A stretch of DNA of 6,967 nucleotides from Acidimicrobiaceae bacterium (GCA_003455715.1 DMQJ01000167.1:1-6967); one strand, 5' to 3'; shown: positions 1 to 6,518, numbered from the stretch's first letter. Notes: generated by a model from the letters alone, not told the origin. A program made the numbers and translations.

Positions 1-303
1 CACGGCCCGCACCACGGCTCTCACCAGCGCCGGCGTCGGCTCGTCGTGTGCCTCGGCGAACGCGTCGGCCGCGTGCTGCGCAACCTGAGCGAGGCGGGTG
101 CGCACGAGTTCGGTGGCGATCGACTCCTTGTCGGGGAACCAGCGGTACAGGCTGCCCACCGAGATGCCGGCAGCGGCGGCGATGTGGTTGGTGGTCGCGC
201 CTTCGTAGCCGAGTTCGGCAATGGCGCGTTCGGCCGCGCCGAGGATGACTTGCACCCGCTCGGCGCTGCGCGCCTGCTGGGGTGTCTGCCGCAGGCCACT
301 CAT
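1..303 (-). CDS. TetR-family transcriptional repressor, C-terminus cut by window edge
   Basis: A minus-strand frame is open from the ATG at 303-301 to the left edge, giving 101 residues with no stop. Residues 17-63 form a typical TetR DNA-binding domain: helix 1 around RVQVILGAAERAIAELGYEG, then TTNHIAAAAGISVGSLYRWF (residues 37-56), followed by PDKESI. The GISVGSLYRWF part is the recognition helix and is highly characteristic. The ligand-binding C-terminal half lies outside the window, so the inducer cannot be guessed. No SD-like sequence precedes the ATG, so translation may be leaderless or weak. The gene is divergent from the secreted esterase at 399, and the shared region holds a near-palindrome, so self-regulation and control of the esterase are the likely jobs. 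The family call is firm; the target is inferred. Confidence 0.93.
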   Translation of the reverse strand, partial: MSGLRQTPQQARSAERVQVILGAAERAIAELGYEGATTNHIAAAAGISVGSLYRWFPDKESIATELVRTRLAQVAQHAADAFAEAHDEPTPALVRAVVRAV

Positions 304-328
304 GGGTGCGAGCGTACCGGTGTGACCC

Positions 329-357
329 TTGACACCTCGGACCAGGTGCTCTACTGT
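329..357 (+). promoter_or_regulatory. Candidate sigma-70-type promoter of the SGNH esterase gene
   Basis: A perfect TTGACA -35 hexamer lies at 329-334. It is followed by a 17-bp spacer and TACTGT at 352-357, which fits the relaxed actinobacterial -10 pattern TANNNT. Transcription would start near 363-366, leaving a leader of about 35 nt before the ATG at 399. The predicted start falls inside the near-palindrome at 356-379. This is pattern matching only. Confidence 0.6.
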
Positions 358-379
358 ACGCGAATAATTACTCGCATAC
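356..379. promoter_or_regulatory. Candidate TetR operator (24-bp near-palindrome)
   Basis: The 24-bp site begins GTACGCGA and ends CTCGCATAC, around the central TAATTA. Ten of its twelve base pairs are symmetric; the mismatched pairs are 359/376 and 364/371. It is an AT-rich island in GC-rich DNA, lies between the divergent TetR gene and the esterase gene, and covers the end of the -10 box and the likely +1. Its size, symmetry and position match a TetR dimer site, and binding there would block esterase transcription. That this TetR binds it is inferred. Confidence 0.6.
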
Positions 380-398
380 GTCGTACTGGGGGTTCGAC

Positions 399-1541
399 AT
401 GAAGGCAACGTTCTCGACCCGGCCGACAGGCCGAAGGGGTGTCATTGCCGGCCTGGCCATGGCGCTGATGGTGACAGGCTTCGCGGCGGTACCGGTCGTG
501 GCACAGGCGGAGGCTCGACCGACGCGCATTCCTGAGTGCCCGCCCGGGTACGAGGCCGAACTCGACGCGGCGACGGGCATGTGGATCTGTGTGCCCGTCG
601 CGCCGCCGCCCCCGCCGCCCTCTCCCCGCTACGACGGCCCCACCTACACCGACGCTCGGTTGAAGGTGGTCACCCTCGGCGATTCCTACAGCTCGGGCAC
701 CGGCATCTGGCGGGAAGACAGCAGCTACGACGAACAGTTCGGCGGCTACCAGTCGAGCGGGCTTTACCTCACCGGCCGTTCCGACCAGGAGTGCTGGCGA
801 GAGTGGCACGACACGCCCGGCCCGCGGTACGCCGCCGCCAACAACCGGCGGTCGATCTTCCTGGCGTGCAAGGGCGCCGAGGCGTCACACGTGGGGAATC
901 AGGTGACGGTGATGCAGGGGCAGTGGCCGACCGATGCCGCCGCCAAGTGGAGCGGGGCCGTCGTGCTGCTGACCGCCGGCGGCAACGACCTGCGCACTGG
1001 TCGGGGCGAAGACTGGCCCTCATTGCTCGAGCGATGCATCATCGAGATCAACCCGTTCGGTGGCTGCCACGACAACTCCAACAACCACATCAACAACTGG
1101 AGCACGGTGCAGACGCGCCTCCAGAACCTGTACACCTCGCTGGCGCAGAAGGCGACCAACGCCAAGATCCGCATCATGGGGTACCCGCGCATCATGACGC
1201 CGACGAAGAACTGGCTCGGCATCTGGCAGTGCCCCGACGTGACCGGCGTGACCGGCAACGAGGCCCGCTGGATCGACCAGCAGGTCGACGCGCTCAACAG
1301 CCGCATCGCCACCGCCGTCAACAACGTGAAGGCCCAGTTCCCGGCGGTCGACATCAAGTACGTGCCGGTCACGTCGTATCTCACGGTGGGGGCGTGCTTC
1401 GGTCAGCAGCCGTTCGCCCATGTAAATGACCGAGTCACGGCATGGTCGGGCAGCGGCATTCTCCTCACGTCGGATGCCTCGTTCCACCCGACCCTGCTCG
1501 GCTACCGGCGCTACTACGACGCTCTCGTGGCCAACCTCTGA
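399..1541 (+). CDS. Secreted SGNH/GDSL-family esterase or lipase
   Basis: This 380-aa exported hydrolase probably cleaves ester bonds in lipids or acylated polymers outside the cell. Residues 1-39 are a Sec-type signal peptide: basic start with R12/R13, hydrophobic core about 14-35, and a likely cut after AQA (residue 37) or AEA (39). Residues 40-68 form a short segment with C47 and C64, then a run of six prolines (69-74) as a linker. The catalytic domain has block I GDSYSSG (nucleophile S96), a block II glycine in ACKGAEAS (G159), block III GGND (194-197, oxyanion N196) and block V DASFHP (H363). Six more cysteines (132, 157, 213, 223, 278, 333) fit the three disulfides known from Streptomyces SGNH esterases. 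The ATG at 399 is preceded by GGGGG at 388-392 at workable SD spacing. The substrate is not resolvable from sequence. Confidence 0.92.
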   Translation: MKATFSTRPTGRRGVIAGLAMALMVTGFAAVPVVAQAEARPTRIPECPPGYEAELDAATGMWICVPVAPPPPPPSPRYDGPTYTDARLKVVTLGDSYSSGTGIWREDSSYDEQFGGYQSSGLYLTGRSDQECWREWHDTPGPRYAAANNRRSIFLACKGAEASHVGNQVTVMQGQWPTDAAAKWSGAVVLLTAGGNDLRTGRGEDWPSLLERCIIEINPFGGCHDNSNNHINNWSTVQTRLQNLYTSLAQKATNAKIRIMGYPRIMTPTKNWLGIWQCPDVTGVTGNEARWIDQQVDALNSRIATAVNNVKAQFPAVDIKYVPVTSYLTVGACFGQQPFAHVNDRVTAWSGSGILLTSDASFHPTLLGYRRYYDALVANL

Positions 1542-1557
1542 GCCGCCACTGACGACA

Positions 1558-1591
1558 CACGTGGGGCGTCCGTCAGTGGGCGCCCCACGTG
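1558..1591. terminator. Strong hairpin between convergent genes, probable bidirectional terminator
   Basis: A perfect 11-bp inverted repeat (CACGTGGGGCG at 1558-1568, CGCCCCACGTG at 1581-1591) extends inward through two Watson-Crick and two G-U pairs to a 15-bp stem with a 4-nt loop, TCAG (1573-1576). It begins 17 nt after the esterase stop and includes the stop and last codons of the minus-strand lrp gene. There is no T-run on either side, so it would be a U-less terminator of the kind often proposed in actinobacteria. A second perfect 9-bp repeat (CCACTGACG at 1546-1554, CGTCAGTGG at 1571-1579) shares bases with it, so the two folds exclude each other. Confidence 0.65.
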
Positions 1592-2031
1592 AACGTCTGC
1601 TTCACCAGGTCGAGATAGATGAACGTCTCGGTGCTCGTCACGCCGGGCACGGCGCGGATGCGGTTGGTGAGTTCCAGCAGATGGCCGTCGTCGTTCACCA
1701 CCGCTTCAGCCATCAGGTCGAACGAACCGGCGGTCACCACGAGGTAGTCGATGTCGGGCATGTCGTGCAGGGCAGTGGCCAGTTCGTCGGTGGGTCCGTG
1801 GGTGCGGATGCCGATCATGGCCATTCGCCGCTTGCCGTTGGCGAGTGGGTTGGTGACGGCCACCACCTGCATGGCTCCGCTGTCGATGAGTCGCTGTACT
1901 CGCTGCCGGGCTGCGGCCTCTGACAGGCCGACCAACGCTCCCACCTTCGTGTAGGGCACCCTGCCGTCGCGCTGCAACACCTCGATGATGGCGCGGTCGA
2001 CCTGGTCGAGTTGGGGGGTGCGTTGCTGCAT
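1573..2031 (-). CDS. Lrp/AsnC-family transcriptional regulator
   Basis: The product is a 152-aa DNA-binding regulator with the standard two-domain layout. Residues 8-60 are the AsnC-type winged helix-turn-helix: LDQVDRAIIEVLQRDGRVPY, then GALVGLSEAAARQRVQRLID, then the wing leading to the VVAVTNP strand. Residues 70-148 are the RAM ligand-sensing and oligomerisation domain, with LVVTAGSFDLMAEAV (97-111) as its core motif. I chose the ATG at 2031-2029 because it puts the HTH at the family's usual distance and gives a typical length. An in-frame TTG at 2070-2068 would add 13 residues with no family resemblance. Neither start has a clear SD. The gene is divergent from the polyamine importer operon, so it is the likely local regulator, perhaps sensing the imported amine or an amino-acid product. 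That role is inferred. Confidence 0.92.
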   Translation of the reverse strand: MQQRTPQLDQVDRAIIEVLQRDGRVPYTKVGALVGLSEAAARQRVQRLIDSGAMQVVAVTNPLANGKRRMAMIGIRTHGPTDELATALHDMPDIDYLVVTAGSFDLMAEAVVNDDGHLLELTNRIRAVPGVTSTETFIYLDLVKQTFTWGAH

Positions 2032-2157
2032 ACAGCCACGGATACTGCCGCTGTGGGGCCGTCGCTGCAAGGGAAAGCGAGTCGTGCAGGCTGTTCATCC
2101 GCGTTTTCCTTGCATTCCACCTGACGGCCATGACACGGTATGGCGGTGAACACCGGG

Positions 2158-2175
2158 GTCGGCCGATCGGCCTAC
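2158..2175. promoter_or_regulatory. Operator-like palindrome upstream of the importer operon
   Basis: GGCCGATCGGCC (2161-2172) is a perfect 12-bp palindrome. Allowing one mismatched pair, the symmetry extends to 18 bp (2158-2175). It overlaps TACACT (2173-2178), a TANNNT-type -10 candidate for the importer operon, although I see no good -35 at the right distance. It lies in the 200-bp region between the divergent lrp and potA-like genes. It does not resemble the AT-rich E. coli Lrp consensus, so the bound protein is open. Confidence 0.35.
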
Positions 2176-2194
2176 ACTTCGCTTTCGAGTCGGT

Positions 2195-2226
2195 GGGGCG
2201 GTCGCCCCCGCACCTACCTGGGGGAG
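2195..2226 (+). promoter_or_regulatory. SD of the potA-like gene with mutually exclusive GC-rich leader pairings
   Basis: The SD GGGGGAG is at 2220-2226, five bases before the GTG start at 2232, and it decides that start. Just upstream, GGGGC (2195-2199) can pair with GCCCC (2204-2208) around a 4-nt loop. CCCCC (2205-2209) can instead pair with the SD itself (GGGGG, 2220-2224) around a 10-nt loop. The SD is certain by position and strength; control by the alternative pairings is speculative. Confidence 0.5.
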
Positions 2227-2231
2227 ACAGC

Positions 2232-3404
2232 GTGACATCTACCACTGCGTCGTCAACTGGCGAACTGTCGCAGGGTCAGCGTGGGTCGGTGGAACTGCAG
2301 GGCGTCACCAAGCGCTTCGGCTCCATGGTGGCGGTCGACCACCTCGACCTTGTGGTGCAGCCCGGTGAGTTCCTCTCGCTGCTTGGGCCATCAGGCTGCG
2401 GCAAGACCACCACGCTGCGGATGCTCGCCGGCTTCGAACAGCCCGACGAGGGCTTCATTCGCATCTCTGGTGAGTACGTGCAGGGCGTTGCGCCCTACAA
2501 GCGCGACGTCAACACGGTGTTCCAGAGCTACGCCCTGTTCCCGCACATGGACGTTGCCACCAACGTGGCGTACGGCCTGAAACAGCGCAAGGTGCCCAAG
2601 AGCGAGATCGCCGATCGTGTGCGTGAGGCACTGGCGATGGTGAAGATGAGCCACCTCGCGGGCCGGATGCCCAAGCAGCTGTCGGGCGGACAGCAGCAGC
2701 GTGTGGCCGTGGCCCGCGCCCTGGTGAACCGGCCGAGCGTGCTGCTGCTCGACGAGCCGCTCGGAGCGCTCGACCGCAAGCTCCGCGAGGAAATGCAAAT
2801 CGAGTTGAAGCTGCTGCAAAGCCAGCTCGGCATCACCTTCGTCTTCGTCACTCACGATCAAGAGGAGGCCATGAGCATGAGCGACCGCATCGCCATCATG
2901 CTCGACGGTCACATCGAACAACTCGCCGACCCTGAGACGGTCTACGAACGACCGGCGTCGGCGTTCGTGGCCGCGTTCATCGGCCGCAACAACTTCTGGC
3001 GCGGCGTGGCCACCACCGACGGCGTGCGCGCCGACGACGGCACCCTGTTCGTGGTGAATCGCCCGGAAGAGCGGCTCGACGCTGGCACCGGCGCACTGGC
3101 TGCGGTGCGGCCGGAGTGTTTCCGGCTGTCGGCCTCCGATCCCGGCACCTCGGCCAACAGCATCGTCGGCGAAATTGCGAGCGTCGCTCACTTCGGCGAT
3201 GTGCTGCAGTACATCGTGGAGGCCAAGGGCCGCGAACTCGTGGTGCTCTCGCCCCGCGCCGATGGCAGCAACCGCTTCGTGGCCGGCGACTCGGTGTGGG
3301 CCACCTGGTCGGCCGACGACGTGTATCAGTTCTCCGATCGGCAGGCCGAGATCGTGCTTGCCGAATCGTTGCTGGCAGCCCCTGTGGTTGCCGACCCCGC
3401 GTGA
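2232..3404 (+). CDS. potA: Polyamine-type ABC importer ATP-binding protein (PotA-like)
   Basis: This is the cytoplasmic ATPase of the importer, 390 aa, the usual length for PotA-type subunits. The nucleotide-binding domain spans about 20-250. It has Walker A GPSGCGKT (52-59), Q-loop Q98 in VFQSYALFPHM, signature LSGGQQQR (150-157), Walker B VLLLDEP (170-176), D-loop GALD (178-181) and switch H208. The C-terminal 130 residues look like a TOBE regulatory domain, with the typical VRPE (292-295). The GTG at 2232 is preferred because GGGGGAG lies five bases upstream; an in-frame ATG at 2130 would add 34 residues that resemble no ABC N-terminus and run through the promoter region. It is first in the operon, with 23 bases to the binding-protein gene. 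Substrate assignment to polyamines rests on the neighbours, since related ATPases also serve iron and sulfate importers. Confidence 0.94.
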   Translation: MTSTTASSTGELSQGQRGSVELQGVTKRFGSMVAVDHLDLVVQPGEFLSLLGPSGCGKTTTLRMLAGFEQPDEGFIRISGEYVQGVAPYKRDVNTVFQSYALFPHMDVATNVAYGLKQRKVPKSEIADRVREALAMVKMSHLAGRMPKQLSGGQQQRVAVARALVNRPSVLLLDEPLGALDRKLREEMQIELKLLQSQLGITFVFVTHDQEEAMSMSDRIAIMLDGHIEQLADPETVYERPASAFVAAFIGRNNFWRGVATTDGVRADDGTLFVVNRPEERLDAGTGALAAVRPECFRLSASDPGTSANSIVGEIASVAHFGDVLQYIVEAKGRELVVLSPRADGSNRFVAGDSVWATWSADDVYQFSDRQAEIVLAESLLAAPVVADPA

Positions 3405-3415
3405 ACAACCAACCC

Positions 3416-3421
3416 AAGGAG
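3416..3421 (+). promoter_or_regulatory. Strong SD that fixes the binding-protein start
   Basis: AAGGAG stands six bases before the ATG at 3428. It selects this ATG over the in-frame ATG at 3494, which has no comparable SD, and over upstream in-frame starts inside the potA-like gene. It is one of the strongest ribosome sites in the operon, fitting the excess of binding protein such importers need. Confidence 0.85.
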
Positions 3422-3427
3422 CACCCC

Positions 3428-4630
3428 ATGGCACCTCAGCAACCCTTTCGCATTCTTGCCGACACGGCGACTGCGCAGCGTCTTGTCGGCGCGATGAGCC
3501 GTCGTCACCTACTCGCCACGGTCGGCGGTTCGGCGGCACTCGCCGCCTTCCTCGCTGCCTGCGGCGGCGACGATGAGAGCGATGGCGGTGGCAGCTCCAA
3601 CACCACCGGCGGCACATCGGGCGGTGGCGGTGGCGACAGCGGTGCCAACTCGCTGAAGCTGTTCACCTGGGCCGAGTACGACGACCCCGATCTGCTCGCC
3701 AGCTTCGGCAACATCGAGATCACCATCTTCAACTCCAACGAAGAGGCCATCCAGAAGCTCGTGTCGGCCGGTGGCAACAACGGCTTCGACATGATCTGCC
3801 CCACCGGTGTGTACATCCCGCAGCTGGCCGGGGAGGGCCTGCTGGAAGAGCTCGACCTCGCTCGCATCACCAACTTCGAGAACCTCGACGAGGCCTACCG
3901 CAACCAGACCTGGGATCCGGGCAACAAGTACTCGGTGTGCAAGAACTGGGGTTCCACGGGCTGGATCTACGACACCACGGTCATCGACCGCGAGATCAAC
4001 ACCTGGGCCGACTTCATCGACGTCGCCATGAACGAGGCGAGCGGCAGCGTGAGCATCCTCGACACCGCCCCGAACCTGTGCGGCATGTACTTCTGGGCCA
4101 ACGGCATCGACTGGAACACCACCGACGAAGCCGAACTGGGTGCCTGCGAGGAGTTCCTCGTCAACGAGTTCGCCCAGCACATCAAGGCCTTCGACAGCTA
4201 CCCCGGCATCAACCTCACGCAAGGCAACTACTCGTTGTCGATGGTGTGGAACGGCGATGCCCGCCAGGGTCTGCTGTCGGTTGCCGAGGCTGGTGGCAAC
4301 CCCGACGACTACAAGTGGGGCCTCGGCGCACCCGAGACCGAGTTGTGGATGGACAACTGGTGCATCCTCAAGGGCGCCGCCAATATCGATGCCTGCTACA
4401 ACTTCATCAACTTCATCCTCGATCCGAAGAACTCCGCCACCGACGTTGCCTTCCACGGTTACAACACCGGCATCTCCGCCGCCGTGGCCGAACTTCCGCC
4501 CGACACCCCCTACCTGGAGATCGTGTACTTCACCGACGAAGAGGTGAGCCGCATGAAGTCGGGTTCGCTCGACAACCAGGAGGCCGTGGTCGACATCTAC
4601 AACAAGACCAAGGCCGCCGCGGGCGCCTGA
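3428..4630 (+). CDS. potD: Polyamine-type ABC importer substrate-binding lipoprotein (PotD-like), Tat signal
   Basis: This 400-aa extracellular lipoprotein should capture the substrate and deliver it to the permease. After a 22-residue N-extension comes SRRHLLATVGG (R25, R26), a Tat-type motif, a hydrophobic stretch, and the lipobox LAAC with lipidated C45. A Gly/Ser/Asp-rich tether (about 46-74) precedes the folded domain, which starts at LKLFTWAEYDD. Polyamine-family traits are SMVWNGDARQG (W274) and LWMDNWCILKGA (W307, D309). These line up with the E. coli PotD regions carrying the ligand-contacting W229, W255 and D257, followed by FINFILDP and GYNTG as in PotD. Six cysteines (124, 171, 218, 240, 312, 323) follow the lipobox. 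The exact ligand (putrescine, spermidine or another cationic amine) cannot be fixed. The stop is ten bases before the permease ATG. Confidence 0.93.
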   Translation: MAPQQPFRILADTATAQRLVGAMSRRHLLATVGGSAALAAFLAACGGDDESDGGGSSNTTGGTSGGGGGDSGANSLKLFTWAEYDDPDLLASFGNIEITIFNSNEEAIQKLVSAGGNNGFDMICPTGVYIPQLAGEGLLEELDLARITNFENLDEAYRNQTWDPGNKYSVCKNWGSTGWIYDTTVIDREINTWADFIDVAMNEASGSVSILDTAPNLCGMYFWANGIDWNTTDEAELGACEEFLVNEFAQHIKAFDSYPGINLTQGNYSLSMVWNGDARQGLLSVAEAGGNPDDYKWGLGAPETELWMDNWCILKGAANIDACYNFINFILDPKNSATDVAFHGYNTGISAAVAELPPDTPYLEIVYFTDEEVSRMKSGSLDNQEAVVDIYNKTKAAAGA

Positions 4631-4640
4631 TTCCGTAACC

Positions 4641-6518
4641 ATGACCAGCGCGACCGTCACCACTGGCCCTGCTCCGCTCCGGCGGCTGCGGGCCCCGAAG
4701 TTCCTGCTTGCCATTCCCGCATGGGCGTGGTGGGTGTTCTTCTTCTTGGTGCCGGTCGCGCTGGTGGTGGTGGCGAGCTTCGGCAGCAAGATCGACGGTT
4801 CCGCCGGCCGGGTGAGCTACGACCGGCTGAGCCTCGACAACTATCGCGAAGCGCTGGAGGGTGGCCTCGACGGCTTGTTCGTCGATGTGCTCAAGCAGGG
4901 CATGCGCACCACCCTCATCGGCACGTTCCTCTGCGTGGTGGTGGCGTTCCCCATCGCCTACCTGTTGGCCACCAAGGTGAAGCGCGGAAAGGGCATTGTG
5001 CTCGCCCTGCTGGCCGTGCCGTTCTTCACCAACTTCCTCATTCGCACGCTGGCGTGGCGCATCGTGTTGGCCCCCAAGGGCCTCATCTCCAACACCCTGG
5101 TCGACTGGGGTGTGCTCACCGAGCGACTCGATGTGCTCGACTCCCGGCTGGGTGTGCAGATCGGCGTGGTCTACAACTACTTGCCGCTGATGATCTTCCC
5201 TCTGTTCGTCGCCCTCGACCGGCTCGACCCGGTGCTTCGCGAGGCCAGCAAAGATCTGTTCGCCAACCGGCTCAAGACCTTCTTCCAGGTCACGCTTCCG
5301 CTCGCTGCGCCGGGCATCGTCGCGGGTGTGGTGCTGGTGTTCGTGCCGCTCGCCGGCGACTACATCACCGCCAACGTGCTCGGCGGCGCGAAGGGCAACA
5401 TGCCCGGCAACCTGGTGGCCACCCAGTTCATCTCGGCGCAGAACCCGGCACTCGGTGCCGCCATCGCCGTCATCCTCATTGCATCCATCCTGGGTGTGCT
5501 CGGGGTGGCGTTCCTGCTGGCGTTCGGGCTGAAGCGACTCGGCACGTTCGACAGTGTGCTGGCCACCACCAGCGGCCTCGTGCTGCTGTTCTTCGTCGGC
5601 ATGCTCGTGCTGAGCTTCTCCTGGATCAACGTCGTGTATCTCGTCGGTGCACTCGGCGCCCTCGGTGGTGCCGTGTGGGTGGGCTCGGTGGTGGCCCCCC
5701 GGCTCAGCAACGCCATGCTGTGGTTGTGGGGCGCGGTGGTGTTGGTGTTTCTCTACTTGCCCATCGCCTTCATCGTTGGGCACTCGTTCAACAACAACAA
5801 GGCGTTGGAGGTGTGGTCGGGGTTCTCCACCAAGTGGTACGGCGAGATGTGGGACAACACGCTGCTCACCGGGTCGATGAAGTCGTCGCTCGGCGCCGCT
5901 GCCGTGGCGGCGCTCATCTCCGTGCTGCTGGGAACGCTCGCGGGCATCGCGCTCGCTCGCCGACCCGGCAAATGGACGGTCGGTTTCATGGCCATTCTCC
6001 TGTTGGTGCTCACCACGCCGGAGATCGTCGACGCCACCGGCATGCAGTTGCAGTTCATCTCCCTCGGCGGCATCTTCCGTGAGGGGCTCGCCCCGCTATG
6101 GATCGGCCAGTCGATCTTCTCCGCGGCCGTGGTCACCCTCATTGTGCGAGCCCGTATGCAGGGCATGGACGAAAGCCTCGAGCAGGCCGCCAACGACCTG
6201 TACGCAACGCCGTTCACCGCCTTCCGGCAGATCACGCTTCCGCTCATCGCACCTGCGGTGATGGCCGGTGGCCTGCTGGCGTTCACGTTCGCGCTCGACA
6301 ACGTCATCATCTCCGACTTCGTGAAGGCGCCGGGCACCAACACCTTCCCCACCTACGTGTTGGGCCAGGTGAAGACGGTTCGTAAACCCGACATCGCGGC
6401 CATGGCCACCCTGCTCCTCGGTGTCACGCTGTTGGCGCTCATCGGCGCCGCGGCCATCCTGCGCCGATCGGGCGACGATTCGTCGAAGGTGGCGGCCACG
6501 CTCACCGGCGGCGCCTGA
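4641..6518 (+). CDS. Fused PotB-PotC polyamine-type ABC permease
   Basis: The 625-aa protein is about twice the size of one permease subunit and has two complete permease halves. The PotB-like half (about 1-298) begins with a membrane segment at 21-46 and has a coupling loop at 201-219 (EASKDLF...VTLPLAAPG). The PotC-like half (about 358-612) has NNNKALEVWSGFSTKWYGEM, typical of PotC, and a coupling loop at 514-531 (EQAANDLY...ITLPL). Between them are two extra hydrophobic segments, about 306-327 and 331-351. Reading by eye gives roughly 6+2+6 membrane helices. One polypeptide would thus replace the PotB/PotC heterodimer and pair with two PotA-like ATPases. The ATG at 4641 lacks an SD and lies 10 bases after the previous stop, so translation is probably coupled. 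C-terminus is complete at GGA-stop. Confidence 0.92.
   Translation: MTSATVTTGPAPLRRLRAPKFLLAIPAWAWWVFFFLVPVALVVVASFGSKIDGSAGRVSYDRLSLDNYREALEGGLDGLFVDVLKQGMRTTLIGTFLCVVVAFPIAYLLATKVKRGKGIVLALLAVPFFTNFLIRTLAWRIVLAPKGLISNTLVDWGVLTERLDVLDSRLGVQIGVVYNYLPLMIFPLFVALDRLDPVLREASKDLFANRLKTFFQVTLPLAAPGIVAGVVLVFVPLAGDYITANVLGGAKGNMPGNLVATQFISAQNPALGAAIAVILIASILGVLGVAFLLAFGLKRLGTFDSVLATTSGLVLLFFVGMLVLSFSWINVVYLVGALGALGGAVWVGSVVAPRLSNAMLWLWGAVVLVFLYLPIAFIVGHSFNNNKALEVWSGFSTKWYGEMWDNTLLTGSMKSSLGAAAVAALISVLLGTLAGIALARRPGKWTVGFMAILLLVLTTPEIVDATGMQLQFISLGGIFREGLAPLWIGQSIFSAAVVTLIVRARMQGMDESLEQAANDLYATPFTAFRQITLPLIAPAVMAGGLLAFTFALDNVIISDFVKAPGTNTFPTYVLGQVKTVRKPDIAAMATLLLGVTLLALIGAAAILRRSGDDSSKVAATLTGGA

Noticed and set aside
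536..1429. Plus-strand 297-codon open frame inside the esterase gene
   Set aside because: It is a +1/+2 shadow: Arg/Pro-rich, no motifs, and fully inside a gene with intact SGNH blocks and a signal peptide.
1426..1923. Plus-strand 165-codon frame across the esterase end and opposite lrp
   Set aside because: It runs through the terminator hairpin and antisense to a clear Lrp/AsnC protein; His/Gly/Val-rich with no domain.
2032..2070. Lrp start at TTG 2070
   Set aside because: It would add 13 residues unlike the family and has no SD. ATG 2031 gives the usual spacing to the HTH. The possibility is not fully excluded.
2073..2186. 8-bp inverted repeat GAAAGCGA (2073-2080) and TCGCTTTC (2179-2186), about 100 bp apart, as a looping operator pair
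   Set aside because: An 8-bp match within 200 bases is easily chance, and nothing else supports looping.
2130..2231. N-terminal extension of the potA-like gene from ATG 2130
   Set aside because: The extra 34 residues match no ABC N-terminus, there is no good SD before 2130, and they would cover the palindrome and leader; GTG 2232 has a strong SD.
3116..3427. Upstream extension of the binding-protein frame into the potA-like gene
   Set aside because: The extension is Arg-rich out-of-frame reading of the ATPase gene; ATG 3428 follows AAGGAG and gives a proper signal sequence.
2391..3617. Long minus-strand open frame (408 codons) opposite the potA-like gene
   Set aside because: It lies antisense to a gene with all ABC motifs, its product is His/Arg-rich with no recognisable domain, and such frames are expected opposite GC-rich genes.
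3509..5783. Two long minus-strand open frames (3509-4789 and 4530-5783) opposite the binding protein and permease
   Set aside because: Low-complexity products rich in Gly/Val/His/Glu, no domain motifs and no ribosome site; shadows of the strongly coding plus strand.
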